Source: Lentzea nigeriaca | GTDB lineage: Bacteria > Actinomycetota > Actinomycetes > Mycobacteriales > Pseudonocardiaceae | DNA length: 64,000 bases | Direction of reading: 5' to 3' | NCBI RefSeq assembly: GCF_016907955.1 | Contig: NZ_JAFBCX010000006.1 | Location: 558,001-622,000, forward strand | Shown here: positions 1 through 8,366 of the stretch, in pieces | How positions within the stretch are numbered: the stretch's first letter is position 1 | Layout: each line of letters starts with the position of its first letter | Notes under the pieces: model-generated | What the model was told of the DNA's origin: nothing | Database searches by the model: none | The model's input: only the letters and a program-made list of their open reading frames with translations | Program-made: the position numbers and the translations under genes

Positions 1-1
1 C

Positions 2-472
2 CGCTCGTGGTGGCTGCATGACGCCCGCTGGTACCAGGGAGTGGTGAAGCGGTTCGGACCGGCCGTCGCGAACGAGATCAACGCGGAGGCGCTGCGGTTC
101 GTGGCGACGAGTATCGGCCGGAAGGTCGCTCGCCAGTTCGGCGGAAACCCCGCGCGGGACATGGAGGAACTGCGGCAGCGCTACGAGATGTGCGCCGACA
201 GGACGTTCCCGCGCGAGCTGCGGGACCTCCAGGCGGTGGTGCTCGACGACGACGTGATCGAGGTCGTCATGCGGCAGAACTTCGCGGTCACCATGGTCCG
301 GATGGCGGGTTCGCTTGAGGGCTACGAGTGCCCGTGCACCGAGGTGCACGCCGGGTGGTCGGACGGGCTGGGCGTGCCGCTCGCGGAGAACTGCTCGACC
401 GGATGCCTGCGCTTCGGCGACCCGGCGTGCCGAATGCTGATCCGTGTCAAGCCAGAAGGAGTCCAGTCGTGA
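2..472 (+). CDS. partial Cys-rich hypothetical protein (DUF6125-like?)
   Basis: The reading frame is open to the left edge, so the true start is probably outside the window; an internal GTG at 41 would give 143 residues. The N-terminal part has a Trp/His/Asp-rich stretch (WWLHDARWYQGVV) and a later ANEIN motif. The C-terminal third is Cys-rich (CPC, CSTGC, DPAC). This recalls the small DUF6125/L-2-amino-thiazoline-carboxylate-hydrolase-like group, but I cannot confirm the family. It ends in a 4-bp GTGA overlap with the epimerase gene, so it is probably the first visible gene of the nitrous-acid cluster operon. The function is unknown. Confidence 0.6.
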   Translation, partial: RSWWLHDARWYQGVVKRFGPAVANEINAEALRFVATSIGRKVARQFGGNPARDMEELRQRYEMCADRTFPRELRDLQAVVLDDDVIEVVMRQNFAVTMVRMAGSLEGYECPCTEVHAGWSDGLGVPLAENCSTGCLRFGDPACRMLIRVKPEGVQS

Positions 473-1380
473 GAGTCGTCGTCGCCGGTGCCACCGGGCT
501 CATCGGGACCGCGCTGCTCCCGTTGCTGCGGACCAGGGGGCACCACGTGACCGCGCTGGTGCGGGACGAGTCGAAAGCCGTGGCCGCCGACACCGCCGAC
601 ACTGTTGTCGCGGACGCGCTGGACCCGGTGGCCGTACGCGGCGCGCTGCTCGCGTCCCGGCCGGACGTCGTGGTGCACCAGCTGACCGCGCTGCGGCAGA
701 TGAGCGCGGAAGCGTTCGAGACCACGGCGCGGCTGCGTACCGAGGGCACCGCGAACCTGATCATGGCGGCCAGGGAGGCCGGGGCCGCGAAGCTGGTGGT
801 GCAGAGCATTTCCTTCGCCACGGCCCCACTCGGCGACCCTGTCCTGTCCGAGGACGCGCCGCTGTACCTGAACGCGCCGGACGCGTCGTGGTCGAGGACC
901 GTGCAGGCCGTGGCCGAGATGGAACGACTGGTGCTGGGCACACCCGACATCGCGGGCACGATCCTGCGCTACGGCACGCTGTTCGGCGCGCGGACCCAGT
1001 ACGACCCCGCCGGCCCGTTCGGTGCCGTGATCCGCAGGGGCCAGCTGCCGATCCCGGAGACCGCCGCGGGAGTCACCTCGTTCCTGCACGTGCGGGACGC
1101 CGCGCTGGCCGCTCTGTCCGCTGTGGACAGTGACGTCGCCGGCGTGTTCAACATCGCCGACGACGAACCGGCGGAGGGTGCGACGTGGCTGCCCGAGTAC
1201 GCGCGGCAGCTCGGCGGTCCACCACCGCGCCCGATTCCGTCCGACGTGGCCGAGAAGGTGTTGGGGTGGTTCGCGAACTACCAGCTCACCGCCATGCGCG
1301 GCGCGCGAACGGACCGGGCGCGCTCGGAACTGGGCTGGAAGCCGACGGTGTCCTGGCGCCACGGCCTGACCTCCGGATGA
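469..1380 (+). CDS. NAD-dependent epimerase/dehydratase family protein
   Basis: This is a 303-residue extended short-chain dehydrogenase/reductase. The N-terminus carries the dinucleotide-binding GATGLIG motif right after the first beta strand, and a C-terminal substrate-binding part follows. The GTG start at 469 overlaps the previous stop (GTGA) and is preceded by an AGAAGGA ribosome site; longer upstream starts would run through the previous gene. The stop overlaps the next start (ATGA), so translation is coupled to the monooxygenase gene. It probably modifies a sugar, acyl or aromatic intermediate of the cluster product, but the substrate cannot be read from sequence. The classical YxxxK active site is not evident, as in atypical members of the family. 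Confidence 0.8.
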   Translation: MRVVVAGATGLIGTALLPLLRTRGHHVTALVRDESKAVAADTADTVVADALDPVAVRGALLASRPDVVVHQLTALRQMSAEAFETTARLRTEGTANLIMAAREAGAAKLVVQSISFATAPLGDPVLSEDAPLYLNAPDASWSRTVQAVAEMERLVLGTPDIAGTILRYGTLFGARTQYDPAGPFGAVIRRGQLPIPETAAGVTSFLHVRDAALAALSAVDSDVAGVFNIADDEPAEGATWLPEYARQLGGPPPRPIPSDVAEKVLGWFANYQLTAMRGARTDRARSELGWKPTVSWRHGLTSG

Positions 1381-3209
1381 GCGCTCTGCGGATCTGCCTG
1401 GTCGGGGCCGGGCCGCGGGGAACCTCCGTGCTGGAACGGATCTGCGCCAACGCCGACGGCCGCGCGGTCGAGGTGCACGTCGTGGATCCGTTCCCGCCGG
1501 GACCGGGCGGGGTGTGGCGCACCGGGCAGTCCGGTCATCTGCTGATGAACACGGTCGCCTCACAGATCAGCCTGTTCACCGACGACAGCGTGCCGTGCGA
1601 GGGGCCCGTGGTGCCGGGACCCAGCCTGTACGAGTGGGCGCGGACGGCCGGCAGCGCGCTTGGTCCGGACGACTACCCGACCAGGGCGTTCTACGGCCAT
1701 TACCTGCGCTGGGTGTTCCACGGGCTGGTCACCACCGCGCCGGAGTCGATCACCGTCGTCGTGCACACCGGCACTGCTGTCGCCCTGGACGACGCTGGCG
1801 GGCAGCAAACCGTCACGCTGCTCGACGGCACCTGCCTGATCGGCATGGACGCGGTCGTGCTGGCACTCGGCCACGGTCCGCTCGCGCGCAGCCGCGAGCA
1901 GGACGAGCACCGCCGGTTCGCGTTGCGGCACAAGCTCTGCCACGTCGAGCCGGCCAACCCGGCCGATGTCGACCTGAGCCCGATCGCGCCGGGCATGGCA
2001 GTAGCGGTCCAAGGCGTCGGACTGAACTTCTTCGACTACCTCGCACTGCTCACAACTGGCCGCGGTGGCACGTTCGAAAAGGCCGAGGGAGGTCTGCGCT
2101 ACCTCCCGTCCGGCCGGGAACCGGTGCTGTACGCGGGTTCTCGCCGCGGCATGCCGTATCACGCACGCGGCGAGAACCAGAAGGGCGCGCACGGCAGGCA
2201 CCACCCGTACTTCCTCACCGAGACGGTCATCGCGGGACTGCGCAAGCGCGCGGAGTCCGGCGAGCCGGTCAGCTTTCGCGAAGCCGTGTGGCCGCTGGTG
2301 GACCGGGAGGTCCGCGCCGTCTACTACAGCGTGATGGTCGGGTCCGAGCGCGGCGACGCGGAGGCGCGGGCGTTCCTCGAGTCCTTCGTGCAGGGCATCC
2401 CGGCCGACGACGACCGCCTGCTGGACCAGTACGGGGTCACCGAGCGGTGGAACTGGGACCGCATCGAGCGGCCACAGGGCGACCGGGTGTTCACCGACCG
2501 CGCCGAGTTCCGCGGCTGGCTGCTCGACCACCTGCGCGACGACGTACGGGAGGCGCGGCTGGGCAACCTGTCCAGCCCGCTCAAGTCGGCGCTGGACGTG
2601 CTGCGGGACCTGCGCAACGAGATCCGGCTCGTGGTGGACCACAGCGGGATCAGCGGAGACTCCTACCGCGACGAACTGGAGGGTTGGTACAACCCGCTCA
2701 ACGCGTTCACCTCGATCGGCCCACCGGTGCGGCGGATCGAGGAGATGATCGCGCTGGTCGAGGCGGGCGTGCTGCACGTGGTCGGCCCGCGGATCCGGAT
2801 CCGCCGCCACACCGCCGACGGCGTGTTCCTGGTGGATTCCGAGGCGGTCCCCGGCCCGCCCGTGCGCTGCCGCTGCCTCATCGAGGCCCGGTTGCCGGAC
2901 ATCGACCTGCGACGCAGCGCCAACCCGTTGCTGCGCTACCTGCTCACCACCGGCCAGTCCCAGCCCTACCGCGTCGGCGGCTACGAGAGCGGTGGCCTGG
3001 CCGTGACCGAACGCCCGTACCGGCTGATCGACCGCGCGGGTCTGGCGCACCCGGCCAGGTTCGCGTTCGGCGTGCCCACCGAGGGCGTGCACTGGGTGAC
3101 GGCGGCGGGGATCCGTCCCGGCGTCGGCTCGGTGACGCTGGAGGACTCCGACGCCATCGCCAGAGCAGTGCTGACCGTCCCCACCCAGCACAGGAGCGTG
3201 AACGCTTGA
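1377..3209 (+). CDS. creE: CreE-like FAD-dependent monooxygenase (nitrosuccinate synthase)
   Basis: This 610-residue FAD/NAD(P)-binding protein (NAD_binding_9 type) has the Rossmann motif GAGPRG at about residues 10-15, followed by a WRTGQSGHLLMNTVASQ flavin-binding stretch. CreE/FzmM enzymes of this size and fold oxidise L-aspartate stepwise to nitrosuccinate. The assignment rests mainly on context: a CreD-like lyase and a CreM-like ligase follow directly, which is the signature of the aspartate-nitrosuccinate pathway. The protein family alone is broader than that function. The ATG start at 1377 overlaps the upstream stop and the stop overlaps the TTG start of the lyase gene, so the genes are translationally coupled. 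Activity on aspartate is inference. Confidence 0.75.
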   Translation: MSALRICLVGAGPRGTSVLERICANADGRAVEVHVVDPFPPGPGGVWRTGQSGHLLMNTVASQISLFTDDSVPCEGPVVPGPSLYEWARTAGSALGPDDYPTRAFYGHYLRWVFHGLVTTAPESITVVVHTGTAVALDDAGGQQTVTLLDGTCLIGMDAVVLALGHGPLARSREQDEHRRFALRHKLCHVEPANPADVDLSPIAPGMAVAVQGVGLNFFDYLALLTTGRGGTFEKAEGGLRYLPSGREPVLYAGSRRGMPYHARGENQKGAHGRHHPYFLTETVIAGLRKRAESGEPVSFREAVWPLVDREVRAVYYSVMVGSERGDAEARAFLESFVQGIPADDDRLLDQYGVTERWNWDRIERPQGDRVFTDRAEFRGWLLDHLRDDVREARLGNLSSPLKSALDVLRDLRNEIRLVVDHSGISGDSYRDELEGWYNPLNAFTSIGPPVRRIEEMIALVEAGVLHVVGPRIRIRRHTADGVFLVDSEAVPGPPVRCRCLIEARLPDIDLRRSANPLLRYLLTTGQSQPYRVGGYESGGLAVTERPYRLIDRAGLAHPARFAFGVPTEGVHWVTAAGIRPGVGSVTLEDSDAIARAVLTVPTQHRSVNA

Positions 3210-4579
3210 GCCGCACCGATTCCGGCCTGCTCGCCCCGACGTGGGCCGGCACGCCGGCCGAAGCCGCCACGTGCGACGAGGCGTGGCTGAGCGCGATGCT
3301 GGAGGTGGAGGCGGCGCTGGCCCGAAGCCAGGCCCGGCTGTGCCTGATTCCCGCCGCGCACGCCCTGGTGATCACCAAAGCGGCAGAGGCGGGCGGCCTC
3401 GACGTCGTCGCGCTGGCCAGGGCCGCCCGCGCGGCCGCGAACCCCGTGGTGGCGCTGGTCCCCGCGTTCACCGCGCTGGTGGCCGCCGTGGACCCGGAGG
3501 CCGCCGAGTACGTGCACCGCGGCTCCACCAGCCAGGACGTGCTCGACTCCGCCGCGATGCTGATCGCCCGCCGCGTGCTGGCCCAGATCGACGGCGACCT
3601 GAGCCGGGTCGCCGCGGCGCTGGCCGCGACGGCCGAGGAGCACCGCGACACCCTCGTGGCCGGCCGGACGCTGGCCCAGCACGCCGTGCCCACGACGTTC
3701 GGCCTGAAAGCGGCGACCTGGCTGCAGCTGGTGCTGGACGCACTGGCGAAGGTCCGGTCCGTGGCGTGCGCGGGCCTGCCCGCCTCGCTGGGAGGCGCGG
3801 CGGGAACCCTGGCCGCGTACGGCGAGTTCGCCAGGCAGGCAGGCCACCCGGATCTGGACGGGTGTGAGTTGATCGCCCCCTTCGCCGAGGAACTGGGCCT
3901 GGCCGAACCCGTTCTGCCCTGGCACACCGTGCGCACCCCGATCGCGGATCTGGGCGCGGTGCTCAGCTTCGTCACCGGGGCACTGGGCAAGTTCGCGGTG
4001 GACGTGCAGACGCTCTCCCGCACCGAGATCGGCGAGGTCACCGAACCCGCGGCCGACGGCAGGGGCGCCTCATCCGCCATGCCGCAGAAGCGAAACCCGG
4101 TCCTGGCCACGCTCATCCTGTCCGCCGGCCGACAGGTCCCCGCCCTCTCACTGGTACTGGCGCAGTCGATGATCGCCGAGGACGAGCGTCCGGCCGGCGC
4201 GTGGCACACCGAGTGGCAGGCACTGCGCGAGGCCCTGCGCCTGGCGGGCGGAGCGGCGTTCACCGCGGCGGAACTGGCGGAAGGCCTGGAAGTCCACCCT
4301 GACCGGATGCGGGCGAACATCGAACTGACCCACGGCGCCGTCGTCGCCGAACGGCTGGCGGTGGCCCTGACCCCCGAGCTGGGCAAGGCCCAGGCCAAGG
4401 CGTTGCTCACCAAGGCGTCCACGACACCGGGGTCGACGTTCAGCGAGGTCCTGCGCACCCTGCCGGAGCTGGCGGGCCTCGACCTGGACGACCTGCTCGA
4501 CCCGGCCCGCTACACCGGCGCCGCGGGCCCGCTGGTGGACCGGGCGCTGCTCCGCTACCGCAGTTACACAGGTCTGTGA
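3206..4579 (+). CDS. creD: CreD-like nitrosuccinate lyase (aspartase/fumarase superfamily)
   Basis: The 457-residue protein belongs to the fumarase/aspartase superfamily, closest in pattern to 3-carboxymuconate cycloisomerase (PcaB). It has the TSQDVLDSA segment near residue 110 and the signature loop GASSAMPQKRNP near 287-298, which carries the catalytic serine region. CreD homologues eliminate nitrous acid from nitrosuccinate, giving fumarate. The start is a TTG at 3206, overlapping the upstream stop by 4 bp and preceded by AGGAG at 3192-3196; no ATG or GTG lies nearby in frame. The position between the flavoenzyme and AMP-ligase genes argues against a purine or muconate role. PcaB-type cycloisomerase is the main alternative. 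Confidence 0.78.
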   Translation: MSRTDSGLLAPTWAGTPAEAATCDEAWLSAMLEVEAALARSQARLCLIPAAHALVITKAAEAGGLDVVALARAARAAANPVVALVPAFTALVAAVDPEAAEYVHRGSTSQDVLDSAAMLIARRVLAQIDGDLSRVAAALAATAEEHRDTLVAGRTLAQHAVPTTFGLKAATWLQLVLDALAKVRSVACAGLPASLGGAAGTLAAYGEFARQAGHPDLDGCELIAPFAEELGLAEPVLPWHTVRTPIADLGAVLSFVTGALGKFAVDVQTLSRTEIGEVTEPAADGRGASSAMPQKRNPVLATLILSAGRQVPALSLVLAQSMIAEDERPAGAWHTEWQALREALRLAGGAAFTAAELAEGLEVHPDRMRANIELTHGAVVAERLAVALTPELGKAQAKALLTKASTTPGSTFSEVLRTLPELAGLDLDDLLDPARYTGAAGPLVDRALLRYRSYTGL

Positions 4580-4606
4580 ACGACAACTCAGAACAGGCGG
4601 AAGACC

Positions 4607-6241
4607 GTGAACCCGATCACCACCTTGCGCCCCGACGCCACCACCTTGGAGCAGTACCGCGAGGAGGGCCACTGGCGCCCCGGCACCATCCTGGACGACC
4701 TGGCGCGGTGGCGTGCCGAGACCCCCGACGCCCCCGCCCTTCTCGTGTCGGAGGCCGGGCGGGGCATCCTGGAGCTGAGCTACGCGCAGTACGCCGAGTA
4801 CGTGGACCGCTTCGCCGGCGCGCTGCACGCGCTGGGGGTGCGCAGCGGTCAGGTCGTCGCGATGCAGTTGCCGAACGTCTGGCAGGTCGGACCGCTGGTG
4901 CTGGCCTGCGCCCGGCTCGGGGCCGTCGCCGCGCCGATCATGTGCGCGTTCCGTCCCCGTGAGCTGGAGCGGATGCTCCGCCGGCTGGATGCCGTCGTCT
5001 GCGTGACCGTCGATCGGTGGGACAACTTCGACCACGCGGCGGCGCTGGCCGAGATGGCACCCAGGCTCCCCGCACTGCGCCACCGTGTGGTGCTCGGCGA
5101 GCGGACCACGGACGGCGAACTCGACTTCCGCGAGTACTTCGAGCAGACGGAACACGACACCCTGCCGGATCCGTCCATTGTGGACCCGGACCGGGTCTCC
5201 CTGGTGCTGTTCACCTCCGGTACCTCCGGCGCGCCGAAGGCCGTCCTGCACACCCTCAACACCTCGTACGCGTGGTACGCCCCCGTGGCAGCCGCCGACG
5301 GCATCGGCCCTGACAGCCGCGTCTACTCACCGAACGCGGCGACACACATCGTCGGCCTCAACCTGGGCATCTTCATGCCGCTGCACCGCGGAGCCTGCGC
5401 GGTCGTGACGGACCGCTGGGAACCGGAGGCCGTCCTCCCGTTCCTGGCCCAGGCCCAGGTCAGCTGGATGGTCATCGTCCCGGTCTTCCTCTCCGTCCTG
5501 ATCGACGCGATGGAACGCACGTCGCAGCGACTGCCCACGGTGCGGATCATCCGCGCGGGAGGCACCATCGTTCCGCAGCCACTGTTCAGGCGAGTGACCG
5601 AGACCTTCGGAATCCCGCTGGACGTGGGCTGGGGCATGACGGAGGGCGCCACCACCTTCACCCGCACCGGAGAGCACCCGGAGCTGGCCGGCCGCACCGT
5701 CGGGCGCGGGGCCCCAGGCCACGAGATCGACCTGCGGGCCGACCACCCGATCAGCGACGAGCGACCTGGGCGGCTCTACGTCCGCAGCCCTTCGCTGTGC
5801 CTGGCCACCTGGGGCCGCGACGACGGCCGGCTGACCGTGCTCACCGAGCACGACGACGGCTGGTACGACACCGGTGACCTGGCGGCGCCGGACGGCCACG
5901 GCGGCATCCGGCTGCACGGCCGCGCCGAGGACCGGATCGGCGTCATCATGATCCCGGTCAGCGACGTCGAGTCGGTGCTGCTGGACCACCCCGACGTACG
6001 GGACGTCGCCCTGGTCGGCTACCCGGACGGCCACGGCGGCGAACTCGCCTGCGCGGTCGTCGTACCGGGAGAGGGGACGCCCACCCTCGACGGCCTGCGC
6101 GACTGGCTCGACGGGCTCGGCATGAGCGAATGGTGCCAGCCGTCCCGCCTGGAACTCCTGCCCCAACTGCCGCGCAACGAGACCGGCAAGGTGCGCAAGA
6201 ACGTGCTCCGTGAACGGCTTCTGGCGCGCTCAGCCGACTGA
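4607..6241 (+). CDS. creM: CreM-like AMP-forming ligase homologue (ATP-dependent diazotase)
   Basis: This is a 544-residue acyl-CoA synthetase superfamily (ANL) enzyme. Visible core motifs are the P-loop FTSGTSGAPKA near residue 201, GWGMTEG near 345, YDTGDLA near 422 and a C-terminal PRNETGKVRK lysine motif. CreM and its relatives resemble fatty-acid-CoA ligases but activate nitrite with ATP to diazotise an aromatic amine. Lying 27 bp downstream of the nitrosuccinate lyase gene, it is best read as the enzyme that consumes the nitrous acid. The GTG start at 4607 has a GGCGGAAG ribosome site. Ordinary acyl-CoA or aryl-CoA ligation is possible, since family sequence does not separate the two. 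Confidence 0.72.
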   Translation: MNPITTLRPDATTLEQYREEGHWRPGTILDDLARWRAETPDAPALLVSEAGRGILELSYAQYAEYVDRFAGALHALGVRSGQVVAMQLPNVWQVGPLVLACARLGAVAAPIMCAFRPRELERMLRRLDAVVCVTVDRWDNFDHAAALAEMAPRLPALRHRVVLGERTTDGELDFREYFEQTEHDTLPDPSIVDPDRVSLVLFTSGTSGAPKAVLHTLNTSYAWYAPVAAADGIGPDSRVYSPNAATHIVGLNLGIFMPLHRGACAVVTDRWEPEAVLPFLAQAQVSWMVIVPVFLSVLIDAMERTSQRLPTVRIIRAGGTIVPQPLFRRVTETFGIPLDVGWGMTEGATTFTRTGEHPELAGRTVGRGAPGHEIDLRADHPISDERPGRLYVRSPSLCLATWGRDDGRLTVLTEHDDGWYDTGDLAAPDGHGGIRLHGRAEDRIGVIMIPVSDVESVLLDHPDVRDVALVGYPDGHGGELACAVVVPGEGTPTLDGLRDWLDGLGMSEWCQPSRLELLPQLPRNETGKVRKNVLRERLLARSAD

Positions 6242-6314
6242 GGATGATCGGGTCGCACAGGGGGCTCACTCGTCCCCAGGCGGCCCGACCACCAGGCTCC
6301 TACGACCTATTGAC

Positions 6315-7127
6315 CTACGACGCGAGGCGGGCTGTGGTGACGAAGAAGGTCGCCGTCGCGGTGAAGGCGTTCCGGCGGGAAAGATCGCCCAGGTCGTCCT
6401 TCCACCGCGCCGCCTCCTCCTCGCTGACGGCGCCCTGGGTGAGCGCCGCCGTCAGGGCCGGCTCCAGCACCACGCCGAACGCGGACGCATGGTCGTTCAG
6501 GCTCGCCATGATCGGAACGACGGAGATGTCGGTGAAGCCGGCGTCGGCGAGGTGGTAGGCGTTGTGGGTGCCGGCGTGGGGATTCGGGACGGCCGAGCAG
6601 AACGCGTCCTTGACCACGTCGGTCGTCTCCGGGATCCGCGAGCTCACCACCATCGACGCGAGATCGGGGTCCGCGAGCACGATCGTCCCGCCCGGCTTCA
6701 ACACCCTGCGGGCCTCGGACAGCGCCTCGGCGGGATCGGCGAAGTGAAGGAAGGTCCGCTCGGACCGGTACCACGACAGTTCAGCGTCCTCGAACGGCAA
6801 CTCGAAGGCGCTGCCCCTGACAACGTGACAGTGCGGGAACCGGGCCAGGGCCGCGTCGACCATGGCCTGACTGCTGTCGACCCCCACGGCGTCCTTCCCG
6901 AGCCGGACGAGATCCGCGACGGCGCGTCCGGCGCCGCACCCGATGTCCGCTCCCCTGCTCTCGGCGGCCTCCACGGCGCGATAGGTGGCCTCCCGCACCG
7001 CGCGGCCGCTCTCGCTCTCCTCCATCTTCCGCAGATAGGCGATGAAGTCCTCAGGGACGGCGGAGGAATCGACGTCATGAAAGCGTGCGGCAATGCTTTC
7101 GGCGGTGCGTGGTCCGGTGGTTTCCAC
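6315..7127 (-). CDS. class I SAM-dependent methyltransferase
   Basis: The 270-residue methyltransferase has the SAM-binding motif I ADIGCGAGRA, an acidic end of strand 2 (VGVDSS) and the post-motif LKPGGTIVLADPD, all typical of type-11/UbiE-like enzymes. The GTG at 7127 is chosen because it begins the homologous region and follows GGGAG by about nine bases; the frame is open further upstream but the extra residues look non-coding. It converges on the CreM-like gene with a 73-bp gap and is probably a tailoring enzyme of the same pathway. The substrate and the atom methylated are unknown. Confidence 0.8.
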   Translation of the reverse strand: METTGPRTAESIAARFHDVDSSAVPEDFIAYLRKMEESESGRAVREATYRAVEAAESRGADIGCGAGRAVADLVRLGKDAVGVDSSQAMVDAALARFPHCHVVRGSAFELPFEDAELSWYRSERTFLHFADPAEALSEARRVLKPGGTIVLADPDLASMVVSSRIPETTDVVKDAFCSAVPNPHAGTHNAYHLADAGFTDISVVPIMASLNDHASAFGVVLEPALTAALTQGAVSEEEAARWKDDLGDLSRRNAFTATATFFVTTARLAS

Positions 7128-7709
7128 GTGCTGCTGTCTCCCGTCAGGAGGGTGCCTGATGCTCAGTGCTACGAGGTTTCGCAAAGATTTACCGACGGCC
7201 CCCAACTTAGCGTATTTGTACGGGAGTTGATAGTGATTCGAGAGGGACGGACGGGTTCGGGAACACGCGAACGAAACGGGCACCTCCTGATCCCATACGC
7301 CCCTGATGAATTCGGGCCAGCTCGGCCGTGAGACACCCCCGTGTGAGTACACAGGGTTCCCAACTAGGGACGGGACCGGAGATCCTTGTGTACGTAGATC
7401 GAGTTGGAGAAACCGATTGGCGCTGGACGTCATGGGAAAAGCGCACGCACTCTTGGATGAACTCTCCGAGAGTGCGGACGACAACGAGCCGCCGACCACA
7501 TCCTGACGACCACGTTTACCGAACCGCGGGAGCCGCATCACGGTACAGAAATTCTGCGCACTGAGCGGAATCCCGGGCCACCTATTATCGGCGGATCACC
7601 CCGTCAGCCCACACCGTCGCCGAATGGGTCACCACCTGGGTCTGGGCGACCCCGACCGAGGTCCTGCGCATCGCCGAACAGGCCGCCGCACTCGGCGGCG
7701 ACACCGCCG
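7128..7709. other. gene-free stretch between methyltransferase and two-component system
   Basis: There is no convincing gene in these 582 bases and GC content is lower than in the flanks. Short open frames near 7306-7564 lack coding character. At 7583-7709 the plus strand reads through a short protein-like stretch (EVLRIAEQAAALGG) with no start, which looks like the remnant of a lost gene. The left part must hold the methyltransferase promoter; I see no clear -35/-10 pair. Confidence 0.5.
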
Positions 7710-8366
7710 CTAATTGGCTCTCACGCGTCTGGTGTCGTATGCCCACATCGCGATCTCGACGCGGTTACGGGCGCCGAGCTTGGTCATCAACGAGGCGACG
7801 TGGAACTTCACCGTGCTCAGGCCGACGAAGAGCTCGGTGGCGATCTCGGCGTTGGTCCGGCCCCGTGCCACCAGCGCGAGCACCTCCTCCTCGCGCTCGG
7901 TGAGCGGGTCGATGGGCTGGACCGGTACCGCCGGCGCCTGGTCGGCGAAGCTCGCCAGCAGTCGGCGGGTGACGTTGGGAGCGATCAGCGCGTCCCCGTT
8001 GGCCGCAGCGTGGATCGCCTGCACGAGGAGCTCCGGCCCGGCGTCTTTGAGCAGGAAACCCCGGGCACCGGCGCGTAGGGCGCCGAGGACGTACTCATCG
8101 AGGTCGAACGTGGTGATCACGACGACCGCCATCGGGTCCGTCACGTCAGGCCCGGCCAGGCGCCGCGTCACCTCGACGCCGTCGAGCCCAGGCATCCGGA
8201 TGTCGACGAGGAGGACATCGGGACGCAGTCGGGTCGCCAGGTCGAGCGCTGCGAGCCCGTCAGTCGCCTCCCCGACGACCTCGAGGTCGGGTTGCGCGCC
8301 GAGGATCATCACCAACCCGGTCCGGACCAAGTCCTGGTCGTCGGCCACGACAACACGGATGCTCAT
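7710..8366 (-). CDS. NarL/LuxR-family response regulator
   Basis: The 218-residue regulator has an N-terminal receiver domain with acidic residues D9/D10, phospho-acceptor D55 in VDIRMPG and a conserved TTF/K pair. A C-terminal LuxR helix-turn-helix follows, beginning LTEREEEVLALVARG, near residues 150-210. The ATG at 8366 overlaps the kinase stop by 4 bp (ATGA), so it is translated together with the kinase encoded immediately upstream and is its cognate regulator. A likely target is the divergent small membrane protein gene at 9661 or the operon itself. The stimulus is unknown. Confidence 0.92.
   Translation of the reverse strand: MSIRVVVADDQDLVRTGLVMILGAQPDLEVVGEATDGLAALDLATRLRPDVLLVDIRMPGLDGVEVTRRLAGPDVTDPMAVVVITTFDLDEYVLGALRAGARGFLLKDAGPELLVQAIHAAANGDALIAPNVTRRLLASFADQAPAVPVQPIDPLTEREEEVLALVARGRTNAEIATELFVGLSTVKFHVASLMTKLGARNRVEIAMWAYDTRRVRAN

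Noticed and set aside
322-4579. Long open frames antisense or in other frames over the cluster genes (e.g. 1514-4579, 1560-3191 minus)
   Set aside because: They are GC-rich shadows: no start context, no family motifs, and they overlap the well-supported coupled genes. Only the part from 3206 of the long plus frame is real.
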